Shown here piece by piece: positions 54,930 through 63,647 of a stretch of 64,000 bases of DNA. The translations under genes were made by a program, and so were the position numbers. The stretch comes from Candidatus Borkfalkia stercoripullorum (GTDB lineage Bacteria; Bacillota; Clostridia; Christensenellales; Borkfalkiaceae). The stretch lies in contig DWXC01000027.1 in the NCBI GenBank assembly GCA_019119395.1, positions 124,001 through 188,000 of the forward strand. The letters are read 5' to 3'. Numbering within the stretch: position 1 is the first letter of the stretch; the number at the start of each line of letters is the position of its first letter. Under the pieces are notes generated by a model. That model worked only from the letters and a program-made list of their open reading frames with translations. It had not been told where the DNA came from and made no database searches.

Positions 54930-55018
54930 GCAATCGGAGATGCTGATGCAGGGCGTGTTTTCGATTGAACATGCCCTTTAATTTTGCCCTGCACTATAAA
55001 ATTTCTGGGAGGGCAAAG

Positions 55019-57217
55019 ATGAAACGAAAAGTACTCTTTATGGTGTTAGCCGTTATAATAGCTTTCACTTGCACAATTGGCTTTACCGCCTGCAACCCTG
55101 ACGATCCGTCACCTACGCCGCCCGGTTCCCAGGGGCATACGCACACTTTTTCAGAAGATTGGACAAGCGATGAAACAAGCCATTGGCACGTTTGCACGGG
55201 AGAAAATTGCAATGCTGTTTCCGACAAAGCCGCGCATGAATGGGACAGCGGGGTTGTGGAGATCCCTTCCGGATGCGGTACAACAGGCACTGTAAAGTAC
55301 ACCTGCACCGTTTGCGGATATCAGAAGACGGAAACGGCACCCGCAGGCACGCATACTTTTGATACGAAATGGTCGTTTGACGAAACAAGCCACTGGCACG
55401 ATGCTACCTGCGGGCATGACCTTGTTTCCGAACAAGGGAAACACAAATGGAACGAGCAGAACGTTTGCACAGTGTGCGGATATGAAATGCAGTATACAAA
55501 GGGGATGGAATATTCTAAAAGCGGCAAAGGCGACAACGCGGAGCTGTCTGTAAAATCTATCGGTACCGCCGCCGATACAGAACTTGTAATACCCGCCTAT
55601 GCGGAAATGGACGGCGAGGTGCTTCCCGTAACCACGATAGATAAAAATGCCTTTGCGAAAAATCAAAGCATAACGTCCGTCGTTATTCCCGACGGTGTTA
55701 CAATTATATACGATCGCGCTTTTAACCAGTGCAAAAATCTTGTCAAAGTCGTTTTTCCCGATACATTGAAGGAGATTAAACGCGAGGCGTTTGCTTATTG
55801 CGAGGCATTGCAAAACTTCGAACTGCCGCAATCGCTTTTGTCGCTGCGCACGTGGAGTTTTATGAATTGCAATTCGCTCACCTCCGTCACCATTCCCAGT
55901 AAAGTACAGTATGTAACATCGGCGTTTGCCAACTGCGGTTCTCTGAAAACAGTATCGTTTCCGAAGAGCGATACTATCGGCTCTCCCGATATTTCAAGCG
56001 CATTCGAGGGATGCAGTGCGCTGCAGGCGGTCACTCTTCCCGATAATATGACGATCATCAGCGATTCGGCATTCCGCCGGTGCGAAAGTCTTACGTCTAT
56101 AGAGTTGCCCGAAGCGGTGACTGCCATAGAATCGGACGCTTTTGCCTACTGTTCTCGGTTCGTAACCTTTACCGTTCCCGAAAATGTGGCGACGATTGAG
56201 GACGGCGCGTTTGATGAGTGCTTCATTTTGGAAGTTTTCAACAAAAGTGCCTTGAATATCGTTGCCGGAGAATCCTCCTTCGGCGGCATTGCGGCAAACG
56301 CCGTAAACGTCTATACCCCTACGAGCGGCAGTTCGATTATGACGACCACCGACAACGGATTTGTATTTATAAAAACTTCTTCTAAATGGTCGATGGTCGG
56401 ATATATAGGAGATGAACAGGAAATCACGCTCCCTTCTTCGTTTACCTCGGGCGAAGGGGAAACAGTTACGGAATACACAATCCGCTCCGATGCATTCGAC
56501 CAATGCGAAGACCTGAAGGCAATAAACGTTTTGCAGGATAACGCCGGCTATTCTTCGCAGAACGGTGTTTTATATGATAAGTCCGGTTTTACGTTGGTGC
56601 GTGTACCCATGGGTATGGAAGGGAAATACGTTATGCCTGATAACTGTCGCTATATAGAAAGCACTGCGTTTTATAACTGCGAAAAGCTCACTTCGGTCAC
56701 GTTCGGCAACTCTATTACCGAGCTTGACGACGCTAAATGCTTGACGGGATGTTATGGCGTGGAAACGATCGTTATCGGTAGTGGCATCAAAGAAATCAAT
56801 ACGGGAATCTTCGACAACGCCGACAGTCTTTCCGAAATTATCGTAGCGGACGATAATAAATATTACGCCTCCATCGACGGACTGCTGTACGACAAAGAAG
56901 TAAGGGAATTGATTTATCTGCCTTGGGAGAAAGACGGCGAACTTGTTATCCCTGACGGCGTGACCAGTCTCGGAAATCTCGGCTTGATGGAAAACAACAG
57001 GATAACATCCGTGTCGCTTCCTTCCAGCATTACATACATCGGCTATGGTTTTTACTATTGTACCGGATTGGAAAAAATCGAGTTCCGCGGCACCATGGCG
57101 CAATGGAACGCCGTCGGCAAGACCAGCGTGAACGGCAACCACACTTGGGCGGAGGGCTTGTGGTACGTTTCGGAAGTCGTCTGCTCCGACGGTAGTGTGG
57201 AAATTCCTTATGTTTAA
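55019..57217 (+). CDS. BspA-type leucine-rich-repeat lipoprotein
   Basis: This 732-residue surface protein starts with a lipoprotein signal ending FTAC (Cys25). Two modules of about 50 residues follow, each with DETSHWH and Cys pairs (CTGENC, CTVCGY), which could bind a metal. From about 165 to the end are repeated LRR_5 units with the pattern I-x-x-x-AF-x-C-x-x-L (for example AFAKNQSITSVVIPDGV). Such proteins are displayed on the cell surface and often bind host or food glycoproteins. GGGAGGG precedes the ATG at 55019; an upstream ATG at 54965 is less likely. Base composition looks more AT-rich than its neighbours. Confidence 0.9.
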   Translation: MKRKVLFMVLAVIIAFTCTIGFTACNPDDPSPTPPGSQGHTHTFSEDWTSDETSHWHVCTGENCNAVSDKAAHEWDSGVVEIPSGCGTTGTVKYTCTVCGYQKTETAPAGTHTFDTKWSFDETSHWHDATCGHDLVSEQGKHKWNEQNVCTVCGYEMQYTKGMEYSKSGKGDNAELSVKSIGTAADTELVIPAYAEMDGEVLPVTTIDKNAFAKNQSITSVVIPDGVTIIYDRAFNQCKNLVKVVFPDTLKEIKREAFAYCEALQNFELPQSLLSLRTWSFMNCNSLTSVTIPSKVQYVTSAFANCGSLKTVSFPKSDTIGSPDISSAFEGCSALQAVTLPDNMTIISDSAFRRCESLTSIELPEAVTAIESDAFAYCSRFVTFTVPENVATIEDGAFDECFILEVFNKSALNIVAGESSFGGIAANAVNVYTPTSGSSIMTTTDNGFVFIKTSSKWSMVGYIGDEQEITLPSSFTSGEGETVTEYTIRSDAFDQCEDLKAINVLQDNAGYSSQNGVLYDKSGFTLVRVPMGMEGKYVMPDNCRYIESTAFYNCEKLTSVTFGNSITELDDAKCLTGCYGVETIVIGSGIKEINTGIFDNADSLSEIIVADDNKYYASIDGLLYDKEVRELIYLPWEKDGELVIPDGVTSLGNLGLMENNRITSVSLPSSITYIGYGFYYCTGLEKIEFRGTMAQWNAVGKTSVNGNHTWAEGLWYVSEVVCSDGSVEIPYV

Positions 57218-57400
57218 TTAAATTTGCGGCACGTTTAAACTCTTCTTCATTAGAATGTTTAAGTTTGCATCGATTACCATATAATCTATATAATGATACA
57301 CTTTTCCGGCCTGTTCGTCGAAGATAAGTGCGACGGTTTGACCTGTTAAAAACAGCCCGCATTTGCGGGATAACATAAGACGTGAGAAAAGGCGTGGCAT
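57218..57400 (-). other. Short open frame of uncertain status
   Basis: A 60-codon frame on the minus strand (MPRLFSRLMLSRKCGLFLTG at the start, ending MKKSLNVPQI) fills the gap between the lipoprotein gene and clpB. It has no ribosome binding sequence and its ATG lies inside a terminator hairpin. The middle (TVALIFDEQAGKVYHYIDY) looks protein-like. It may be a gene remnant; no function can be given. The remaining gap to 57484 holds only hairpins. Confidence 0.25.
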
Positions 57401-57424
57401 TTTCGCCACGCCTGCTCTCTTTTT
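57391..57424 (+). terminator. Terminator after the lipoprotein gene
   Basis: GGCGTGGC (57391-57398) pairs with GCCACGCC (57405-57412), then TGCTCTCTTTTT. On minus it is followed by TTTTCTC, so it may also stop clpB transcripts. Confidence 0.7.
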
Positions 57425-57484
57425 AAAGGGTTGCCTTAACCAAAATTCCCTTTCGGAATTGCGGTAAGCGGCGCCTTTTGTTTT

Positions 57485-60079
57485 TTATTTGATTTTTACG
57501 GTAAAGTCGCCGTTTAAAGCGCCTATCTGTATCGTATTGCCCGGTTGCAGGTCGTTGGCGATCATCGTTTTTGCGATGAGCGTTTCCACTTTGCTCTGCA
57601 AATATCTCTTGAGCGGCCGCGCGCCGTATACGGGGTCGTAGCCGTTTTCGATGATGAGATCTTTCGCGAGCGGCGTGATGTCCAATTTGAGCTGTTTGTC
57701 CGCGAGCCTTTGGGTAAGGTCTTTGATGAGAAGGTCGATGATCTTGGTGATGTTTTCCTTCGTGAGCGGTTTATAGTAAACGATCTCGTCCAGCCTGTTC
57801 AAAAATTCGGGGCGGAAACTCTGTTTGAGAAGCTGAGACACTTTGTCTTTGGCGTCCTCGGAAATTTCGCCGTGTTCGTCGATGCCTTCCAGCAAATAGG
57901 ACGACCCGAGGTTTGACGTGAGAATGATGATCGTATTTTTGAAATCTACCGTGCGCCCCTGCGAATCGGTGATGCGCCCGTCGTCGAGCACCTGCAACAG
58001 GATATTGAACACGTCGGGGTGCGCCTTTTCGATTTCGTCGAACAGCACGACGGAATAGGGCTTTCTTCTGACCGCTTCGGTGAGCTGCCCGCCCTCGTCG
58101 TAGCCTACATATCCGGGAGGCGCGCCGATCAGCCGCGATACGGAGAATTTTTCCATGTATTCGGTCATGTCGATGCGGACGAGGTTGTGCTCGTCGTCGA
58201 ACAGGCTCTCCGCGAGCGCTTTGGCAAGTTCGGTTTTGCCGACGCCCGTAGGGCCCAGGAACAGGAACGAACCGATGGGGCGGTTGGGGTCTGCGATGCC
58301 CGCACGGGAGCGGATGATCGCTTCGGTCACTTTGGTTACGGCTTCGTCCTGCCCGACGACGCGTTTATGCAGGATGTCGTCGAGGTGCAGGATCTTTTCG
58401 CGTTCGCCTTCCATCAGTTTGGCGAGGGGAATGCCCGTCCAGCGGGAAACGACCTTGGCGATCTCTTCCTCCGTCACGGTATCGCGCAGCAGCGTGTGTT
58501 TTGCCGTGCCGCCGTTCTTTTGCGCCTCGTCCAGTTTTTTCTGCAATTCGGGCAAGCGGCTGTATTTGAGTTTTGCCGCCGTCTCGTAATCGCCGACGCG
58601 CTGCGCCGCTTCTATCTCGCCGTTGACCTTTTCGATTTCAGCTTTCGTGTCCGAAACGACGTGTATGCTCGCCTTTTCGTTTTGCCATTGCGCCTTCATC
58701 GCGTTGAATTTATCGCGCAGTTCCGCAAGTTCTTTCTGTATTGCGGCGAGCCGCTCTTTCGAAAGGCTGTCGGTCTCCTTTTTGAGCGCCATCTCTTCTA
58801 TTTCGAGCTGCATGATCTTGCGGGCGATATCGTCCATTTCGGCGGGCATGGAATCGATCTCGGTGCGGATGGTCGCGCAGGCCTCGTCCACGAGGTCGAT
58901 CGCTTTGTCGGGCAGGAATCTGTCCGAAATATAGCGGTGCGAAAGGGTCGCCGCCGCGATGAGCGCCTGGTCGTGTATCTGCACGCCGTGGAAAACTTCG
59001 TATCTCTCTTTGAGGCCGCGGAGTATGGAAATTGTGTCTTCGACGGTCGGCTCGTCGACCATGACGGGCTGGAAGCGCCTTTCGAGCGCGGCGTCCTTTT
59101 CGATGTATTTTCTGTATTCGTCGAGTGTGGTCGCGCCGATGCAGTGCAGTTCGCCGCGCGCGAGCATCGGCTTTAACAGGTTGCCCGCGTCCATCGCGCC
59201 GTCAGACTTGCCCGCACCGACGATGGTGTGGAGTTCGTCGATGAAAAGAAGTATTCTGCCTTCGCTCTTTTTGATTTCGTTGAGCACGGCTTTGAGCCTC
59301 TCTTCGAACTCGCCGCGGAATTTCGCGCCCGCGATGAGCGACCCCATATCGAGGGCGAAAATGGTCTTGTTTTTCAGTCCTTCGGGCACGTCCCCGCGCA
59401 CGATGCGCTGTGCGAGCCCTTCGGCGATCGCCGTTTTGCCGACGCCCGGCTCGCCGATAAGCACGGGGTTGTTCTTGGATTTTCTCGAAAGGATGCGGAT
59501 GACGTTCCTGATCTCGTTGTCGCGTCCGATGACGGGGTCGAGCTTCTGTTCTTTTGCGCGCTGCACAAGGTCGAAGCCGTACTTTGAAAGGGCATCGTAG
59601 GTGTTTTCCGGTTCGTCGCTCGTCACCCTGTCCGTTTTGACCTTTTTCAGCTCCGCAAGAAAAGAGTCTTTGGTGATGCCGAGGGAGCGTAAGATCTGTT
59701 TGATCTCGTCCGTCGCGTGGTCGAAGATCGCCAGCATGATGTGCTCGACGGAAACGTATTCGTCGCGCATGGAACCGGCCAGCCGCTCGGCTTCGGCAAA
59801 GATCTTGTCGGTGACGGGGGAGATATAAATTTTATCGGGTTCGCGCCCGCTTCCGCTGACGGCGGGGATTTTGCTTATGGCGGAATCGATCAATGCGAGC
59901 AGGTTATCCGTATCCGCGCCCGACTTTTTGAGAAGCCCGGGGATAAGCCCGCCTTCCTGATCGACGAGCGCGTACAGAAGATGCTCGGGCATGATCTGCA
60001 TGTTTTGGTTTTCTATGGCGATGCTCTGCGCGTTCTGAACCGCCTCGAGCGCTTTTTTCGTGAATTTCTGTGCATTCAT
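57485..60079 (-). CDS. clpB: ATP-dependent disaggregase ClpB
   Basis: ClpB (864 residues) dissolves protein aggregates with DnaK. An N-terminal Clp domain is followed by the first AAA+ domain (Walker [14 protein letters not shown] near 204), a coiled-coil middle domain (about 410-530, rich in Glu, Lys and Leu), and the second AAA+ domain ([16 protein letters not shown]). The middle domain separates ClpB from ClpA and ClpC. A perfect AAGGAGG lies nine bases before the ATG. It is the second gene of a unit led by a ribbon-helix-helix protein, 14 bases upstream. Confidence 0.96.
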   Translation of the reverse strand: MNAQKFTKKALEAVQNAQSIAIENQNMQIMPEHLLYALVDQEGGLIPGLLKKSGADTDNLLALIDSAISKIPAVSGSGREPDKIYISPVTDKIFAEAERLAGSMRDEYVSVEHIMLAIFDHATDEIKQILRSLGITKDSFLAELKKVKTDRVTSDEPENTYDALSKYGFDLVQRAKEQKLDPVIGRDNEIRNVIRILSRKSKNNPVLIGEPGVGKTAIAEGLAQRIVRGDVPEGLKNKTIFALDMGSLIAGAKFRGEFEERLKAVLNEIKKSEGRILLFIDELHTIVGAGKSDGAMDAGNLLKPMLARGELHCIGATTLDEYRKYIEKDAALERRFQPVMVDEPTVEDTISILRGLKERYEVFHGVQIHDQALIAAATLSHRYISDRFLPDKAIDLVDEACATIRTEIDSMPAEMDDIARKIMQLEIEEMALKKETDSLSKERLAAIQKELAELRDKFNAMKAQWQNEKASIHVVSDTKAEIEKVNGEIEAAQRVGDYETAAKLKYSRLPELQKKLDEAQKNGGTAKHTLLRDTVTEEEIAKVVSRWTGIPLAKLMEGEREKILHLDDILHKRVVGQDEAVTKVTEAIIRSRAGIADPNRPIGSFLFLGPTGVGKTELAKALAESLFDDEHNLVRIDMTEYMEKFSVSRLIGAPPGYVGYDEGGQLTEAVRRKPYSVVLFDEIEKAHPDVFNILLQVLDDGRITDSQGRTVDFKNTIIILTSNLGSSYLLEGIDEHGEISEDAKDKVSQLLKQSFRPEFLNRLDEIVYYKPLTKENITKIIDLLIKDLTQRLADKQLKLDITPLAKDLIIENGYDPVYGARPLKRYLQSKVETLIAKTMIANDLQPGNTIQIGALNGDFTVKIK

Positions 60080-60093
60080 AATGGTATACCTCC

Positions 60094-60750
60094 TTATATG
60101 AGCTGGACGCCGCTGTTCAGATACCGGATGTACCTGTTTTCGATGTCCTGCGTGGTCGCGTAATCGCCCGCGAGATAACTTTTAAGCATCTCGTCAAATG
60201 TGGCAATGTAATTGCTGATCGCGTTGCCGATCTGTTCCTCGGTATAATCCGAATCATTGGGAACGGCGAACGTGCGCAGGAATTTCCCGTTTTCCATACC
60301 GTAGGTGATAGCGTCTTTTGCGAAGAAGTGTTTGATGTAGATGTTTTCAAGCTGTATCCATATCTTGAAGAAACGGGTAAGCTCCACCAAAAGTTCGGGC
60401 GACTGCGTCCTGTAAATGATTTTCAGTTGGCCGATCGTCTGCTTCGGCGTGCGGTACATTTCCACTTCGTAACGTATCGTGGGCCGATAGTGGTATTTGA
60501 GCGAACTCTTGATTGACATGGTCATATCGTTCGGCTGGGAATAGAGCATAAAATTGCCCCGGCCGCCGATCAGGCTTTCGATGATATCAAAAATGTTTTG
60601 AACATGCTTTTCGGGAGTCGTGAGCGAAACGTAATCCGCAAGGATCTGATTGATCAAGTTCGAGCGGTTGGTGCTCTGTTCGCGGGCGAGTTTGTCGATC
60701 TCGTTTACCACGTCCTCCGACAGCATCAGGCTGTACATGCTTTTCTTCAT
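60094..60750 (-). CDS. Ribbon-helix-helix protein of unknown function upstream of clpB
   Basis: This 218-residue protein starts with a ribbon-helix-helix DNA-binding region: MYSLMLSEDVVNEIDKLAR then STNRSNLINQILADYV, the strand-helix-helix pattern of CopG-like repressors. The remaining 160 residues form an unrecognised domain (IRYEVEMYRTPKQTIGQLKI onward) that could sense a signal. GGGAGG precedes the ATG at 60750. It is cotranscribed with clpB from a strong promoter flanked by AT-rich direct repeats, so it is a candidate autoregulator and heat-shock repressor. No CtsR or CIRCE site is seen. Confidence 0.82.
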   Translation of the reverse strand: MKKSMYSLMLSEDVVNEIDKLAREQSTNRSNLINQILADYVSLTTPEKHVQNIFDIIESLIGGRGNFMLYSQPNDMTMSIKSSLKYHYRPTIRYEVEMYRTPKQTIGQLKIIYRTQSPELLVELTRFFKIWIQLENIYIKHFFAKDAITYGMENGKFLRTFAVPNDSDYTEEQIGNAISNYIATFDEMLKSYLAGDYATTQDIENRYIRYLNSGVQLI

Positions 60751-60782
60751 GCGCCAAACCTCCCTTTTCGTATTTGCCATAT

Positions 60783-60839
60783 ATTATAGCCACTTTTATA
60801 AATTTGTCAACTGTTTTATATAAATTTTTTTACAAATTT
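60783..60839 (-). promoter_or_regulatory. Promoter of the RHH-clpB operon with candidate operators
   Basis: On minus: TTGACA (60805-60810), 16-bp spacer, TATAAT (60783-60788). TATAAATTT occurs twice on plus (60797-60805 and 60819-60827), 22 bp apart, overlapping the -35 region, and ACAAATTT (60832-60839) mirrors AAATTTGT at 60800-60807. Confidence 0.7.
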
Positions 60840-60867
60840 TTGCGGGCGGACTCATTCGGCAAAACGC

Positions 60868-60896
60868 TTGAAAAAATGATCGGCTTTGCATATAAT
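60868..60896 (+). promoter_or_regulatory. Promoter of the gene at 60918
   Basis: TTGAAA (60868-60873), 17-bp spacer, TATAAT (60891-60896), divergent from the RHH-clpB promoter. Confidence 0.75.
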
Positions 60897-60917
60897 AGAG
60901 GAAAAGAGGAGAGGAAC

Positions 60918-61334
60918 ATGAACGATTTTTGCCCCATAGCGGAATATTTCGGCAAGGCGAGCGCCGTCAGGGTGTTGAACGGCGGCGAGGAAAAAGTTTT
61001 CGGCAGGGAAAGCGCCGTCTTTGCGGAGATCGCGGATGCGATCGGCGAGATGCTTTCCGAAGCGCGGCAGATGCCCGCGTTCGGGGTCAGCATAGACAAA
61101 CTCACGAGGGAAGAGATGAAAAAGGGGCTTTGGGTCGAATTCGATTATGAAAAAACAATGGATTGTTGGAACATGCCCTTCGATTCGCTGTTGATCGCGG
61201 TCAAAGCGGAATACCGCGGCTTAAACGTAGTGCGTAAAACGGATGGTAAATATCAGGGCAGATGTTTTTACGTCGATTTGGGGAACAAAGACATGTCTTT
61301 GTTTTCCGAACGCGTCGCGCGCGCGATTTCCTGA
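60918..61334 (+). CDS. Small soluble protein of unknown function
   Basis: This 138-residue protein was not recognised. It has no membrane segment or signal peptide. Notable parts are NGGEEKVFGRESAVFAEIAD near the start, a helical middle (IADAIGEMLSEARQMPAF) and an end with alternating hydrophobic residues (RCFYVDLGNKDMSLF). GAGGAGAGG precedes the ATG and it has its own promoter, so it is a real gene. Its TGA at 61332 is in frame with the GH31 remnant that follows directly, so a deletion may have joined this gene to the old glycosidase. Confidence 0.7.
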   Translation: MNDFCPIAEYFGKASAVRVLNGGEEKVFGRESAVFAEIADAIGEMLSEARQMPAFGVSIDKLTREEMKKGLWVEFDYEKTMDCWNMPFDSLLIAVKAEYRGLNVVRKTDGKYQGRCFYVDLGNKDMSLFSERVARAIS

Positions 61335-61676
61335 GGTGCGGAAAATGTTTTACGAAAAAGACGGGAACTGCGCCTTCGCATGAAGCCGTACATCATGGAA
61401 GTCATGCGCGAAGCGAGCGAAAACGGTTCTCCCGTCATGCGGGCGATGTTTTACGAATTCCCCGAGGACAGTGAGTGCTGGGATGCGGACGACCAATATA
61501 TGTTCGGCGGCCGCTATCTCGTAGCCCCCGTGCTGTTTGAAGGCGTTACGGCGAGGACGGTATATCTGCCCGCAGGCAGGTGGAAAGATATCCGCGACGG
61601 CAGAATTTATGAGGGCGGGCGGCGCATTTCGGCAAATGCTCCCGTCGACGAGATCCCCGTTTACGAAAAGATATAA
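61335..61676 (+). pseudogene. C-terminal remnant of a GH31 alpha-glycosidase
   Basis: The frame after the TGA at 61332 encodes about 113 residues that match the end of the GH31 catalytic barrel and the following beta-sandwich: LRLRMKPYIMEVMREASENG, then VMRAMFYEFPEDSECW, DQYMFGGRYLVAPVLFEG and ARTVYLPAGRWKDI. A full enzyme has 650-800 residues. The first ATG in frame is at 61380, after homology already begins, and it has no binding site. The catalytic residues lie in the lost part, so the piece cannot be active. Confidence 0.75.
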
Positions 61677-61712
61677 AAAAATCGGCGCCGCGCAATCCTT
61701 TGCGCGGCGCCG
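61675..61712 (-). terminator. Terminator of the DnaD-like gene
   Basis: CGGCGCCGCGCAA (61683-61695) pairs perfectly with TTGCGCGGCGCCG (61700-61712). The A-run at 61675-61681 gives the T-run on minus. Confidence 0.85.
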
Positions 61713-61734
61713 TGCCGATCTTGTCGGAAAAGGT

Positions 61735-63507
61735 TCAGATCTCGATGTTCGAATACGCGTCGATGATGTTGGAAAGCCGTTCCTGCTCGCCCGCATCCTC
61801 GATATATTTTTTGTAACATTCGCATACGTTTCCGTTTTTGTCGAAGCCTGTGTCTCCGCATTTTTTGCATTTATATTGCGGAACGAGCATTTCTTCGGTG
61901 AGGTTGAGTTTTTTGAGCAGGGCGGCGCGCTCCTTTTTAAGTTCCGCAAGCGAGCTGCCCAGGTCTGCCGTATCTCCGCCGAGCGCTTCCGCTTTGGCGA
62001 GGCGTATCTCGGCAGAACGGATCGCGTCTTCGTTCGACTTGAAATCCGCGTCGTGCCTGGCAAGGCGCAGGTAGTGCGCGGCGCGGTCTTCCGCCTGTTC
62101 CCGCAGATTAAAGTAATAAGTCTGCACCCTTTTGCGGAGCGCGGCGTCTTTATCCTCCGAACGGTTTTTCGGATATTCCGCCGCGGGCTGTTTTTCCAGC
62201 TGGTCGGGGCTGAAAATGTTCTTGGCCTTCCATGAGGACAAAACGGAAGTTATGTAAGGGACCGGGCTGTTTTTACCGACTGCCGTTTCGGCGGCTTTTA
62301 AGATCATTTCGTCGGAAAAGCCCCAGTTGCGCCAGTTTTTGAGGCAATCTCTGTCCCAGTTCGTGACCCTGCGGGCGAGCCCCGCCGCTTTGAGTACCCG
62401 CGCCGCGAATTCGCGTTCGAGCGCCTCTTCCTGCATATACGCGACGATGCTGTCTGCGGACACGACGCCTTGCGAGAGCAGCTTTTTGATCAGTTCGTCC
62501 ATTTTTTCAAAGGAGCGCTTTTCCCGCTTGAAGCAATATTTCGAAAGGCTTATGAGGGATGCGTCGTCGTATCCCGCCGCGAGCCAGCCGCTCACGAAGT
62601 TGTCGATGTAGGGATCTGCGATCCGGCAATAAACGCCGAGTTCGCGCGCGATCTGCAGGGTGAGGGAGCGGATCTCCGTTTTGCGGGCAAGATAATCTTT
62701 GATCTCGTCTTTTCCGAATTTTTTGTTCGCGTACAGTTCGCCGAGCACCTCGTCCAGTTTGCTGAGGCCGCTCTTTTTGAAAAGCGAAGCGGTGAACACG
62801 ATGATCTCGGGTTCGAATCCCATCTCGTCCGTCCATTTTTTGAGAAGTTTATAATCGTCCGGCTCGGGTTTACGCGCAGACCCGAGCGCGCGGAGGATTT
62901 TGGCGATGTCGCCGCCGCGAAGCACGTAGTCGGAGAGTTTTTCTTCCACCTGTTCGACCGTCGTGACGCCTTCCGCGGCAAAATTTTTGGCGACCTGTAA
63001 GATGTAATTCTGCGAAATGCTTTCGCCTTTCAGGTCTATGCAGTATTTGACGATGAGTATGAGCGCTTCGGGCTTTACGGAATACTGCTCCATGAACGCG
63101 AAATATTTTTCGAATTCGTTCGGGGTGATCATCCTCTTCGGCATCATGGACTGTACGGCTTTATTGAAGTCGGAGTACTTTTCCGTGCGGATGCGTTTGG
63201 GCTTTCCTTTAGAGTAATCGGCGGGGAAATACCGCACCGAAAAGGGGGAAAGGGAGACGATCTCCAACAGATCGAAATCTTCCCAAAAGCGGAAAGAATC
63301 GATGATTTTTTCTTCGTTCATGTTCAGCGTGCGGGCGGCTTCCGCCAGAGAATATTCTTCCTGCACGTTCTGGCAGAGGTACAGCCCGAAGATATAGACT
63401 TTGACCGCGTCGCCGTCTGCAAGCGCCATATATTTATTGATGAACTGATTTTCTATATTGGTGTAAGACGAAAGGGAGAACTCCCTCGAATACGAACAAA
63501 ATCCCAT
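61735..63507 (-). CDS. DnaD-family replication protein with C-terminal DnaC-like zinc module
   Basis: This 590-residue protein is probably part of the replication-initiation or restart machinery. The N-terminal 100 residues look like a winged helix (YSLAEAARTLNMNEEKIIDS), followed by several DnaD-type helical repeats; NWRNWGFSDEMILKAAE and PVPYITSVLSSWKAKNIF are typical. The last 130 residues resemble the N-terminus of DnaC/DnaI helicase loaders: a charged coiled coil (about 465-545) and a zinc site YKCKKCGDTGF...VCECYKK. The AAA+ domain that normally follows is absent, and a terminator comes straight after the stop. GGAG lies eight bases before the ATG. Confidence 0.82.
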   Translation of the reverse strand: MGFCSYSREFSLSSYTNIENQFINKYMALADGDAVKVYIFGLYLCQNVQEEYSLAEAARTLNMNEEKIIDSFRFWEDFDLLEIVSLSPFSVRYFPADYSKGKPKRIRTEKYSDFNKAVQSMMPKRMITPNEFEKYFAFMEQYSVKPEALILIVKYCIDLKGESISQNYILQVAKNFAAEGVTTVEQVEEKLSDYVLRGGDIAKILRALGSARKPEPDDYKLLKKWTDEMGFEPEIIVFTASLFKKSGLSKLDEVLGELYANKKFGKDEIKDYLARKTEIRSLTLQIARELGVYCRIADPYIDNFVSGWLAAGYDDASLISLSKYCFKREKRSFEKMDELIKKLLSQGVVSADSIVAYMQEEALEREFAARVLKAAGLARRVTNWDRDCLKNWRNWGFSDEMILKAAETAVGKNSPVPYITSVLSSWKAKNIFSPDQLEKQPAAEYPKNRSEDKDAALRKRVQTYYFNLREQAEDRAAHYLRLARHDADFKSNEDAIRSAEIRLAKAEALGGDTADLGSSLAELKKERAALLKKLNLTEEMLVPQYKCKKCGDTGFDKNGNVCECYKKYIEDAGEQERLSNIIDAYSNIEI

Positions 63508-63538
63508 GGCGAAAACTCCGGCGAACGCTTGATTTATT

Positions 63539-63567
63539 TTGACTTTTGCGCTATACTATTATATAAA
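63539..63567 (+). promoter_or_regulatory. Promoter of sbcD
   Basis: TTGACT (63539-63544), 17-bp spacer, TATAAA (63562-63567), about 80 bases before the sbcD start. Confidence 0.65.
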
Positions 63568-63647
63568 TTATTTTGCGTAAAAGCAAGGTAATTGCCGAAA
63601 AATATCGGAAAAAGATTTTTGCCTTTTTTGGAAAGGCCGAGGGTTGC

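Noticed and set aside
55600-57180. Tandem repeats in the lipoprotein gene as a CRISPR-like or satellite array
   Set aside because: Repeats are degenerate at DNA level and correspond to protein leucine-rich repeats.
61332-61334. TGA read as an amino acid, giving one gene with the GH31 piece
   Set aside because: No selenocysteine-type hairpin is visible and all other genes in the window use TGA as a normal stop.
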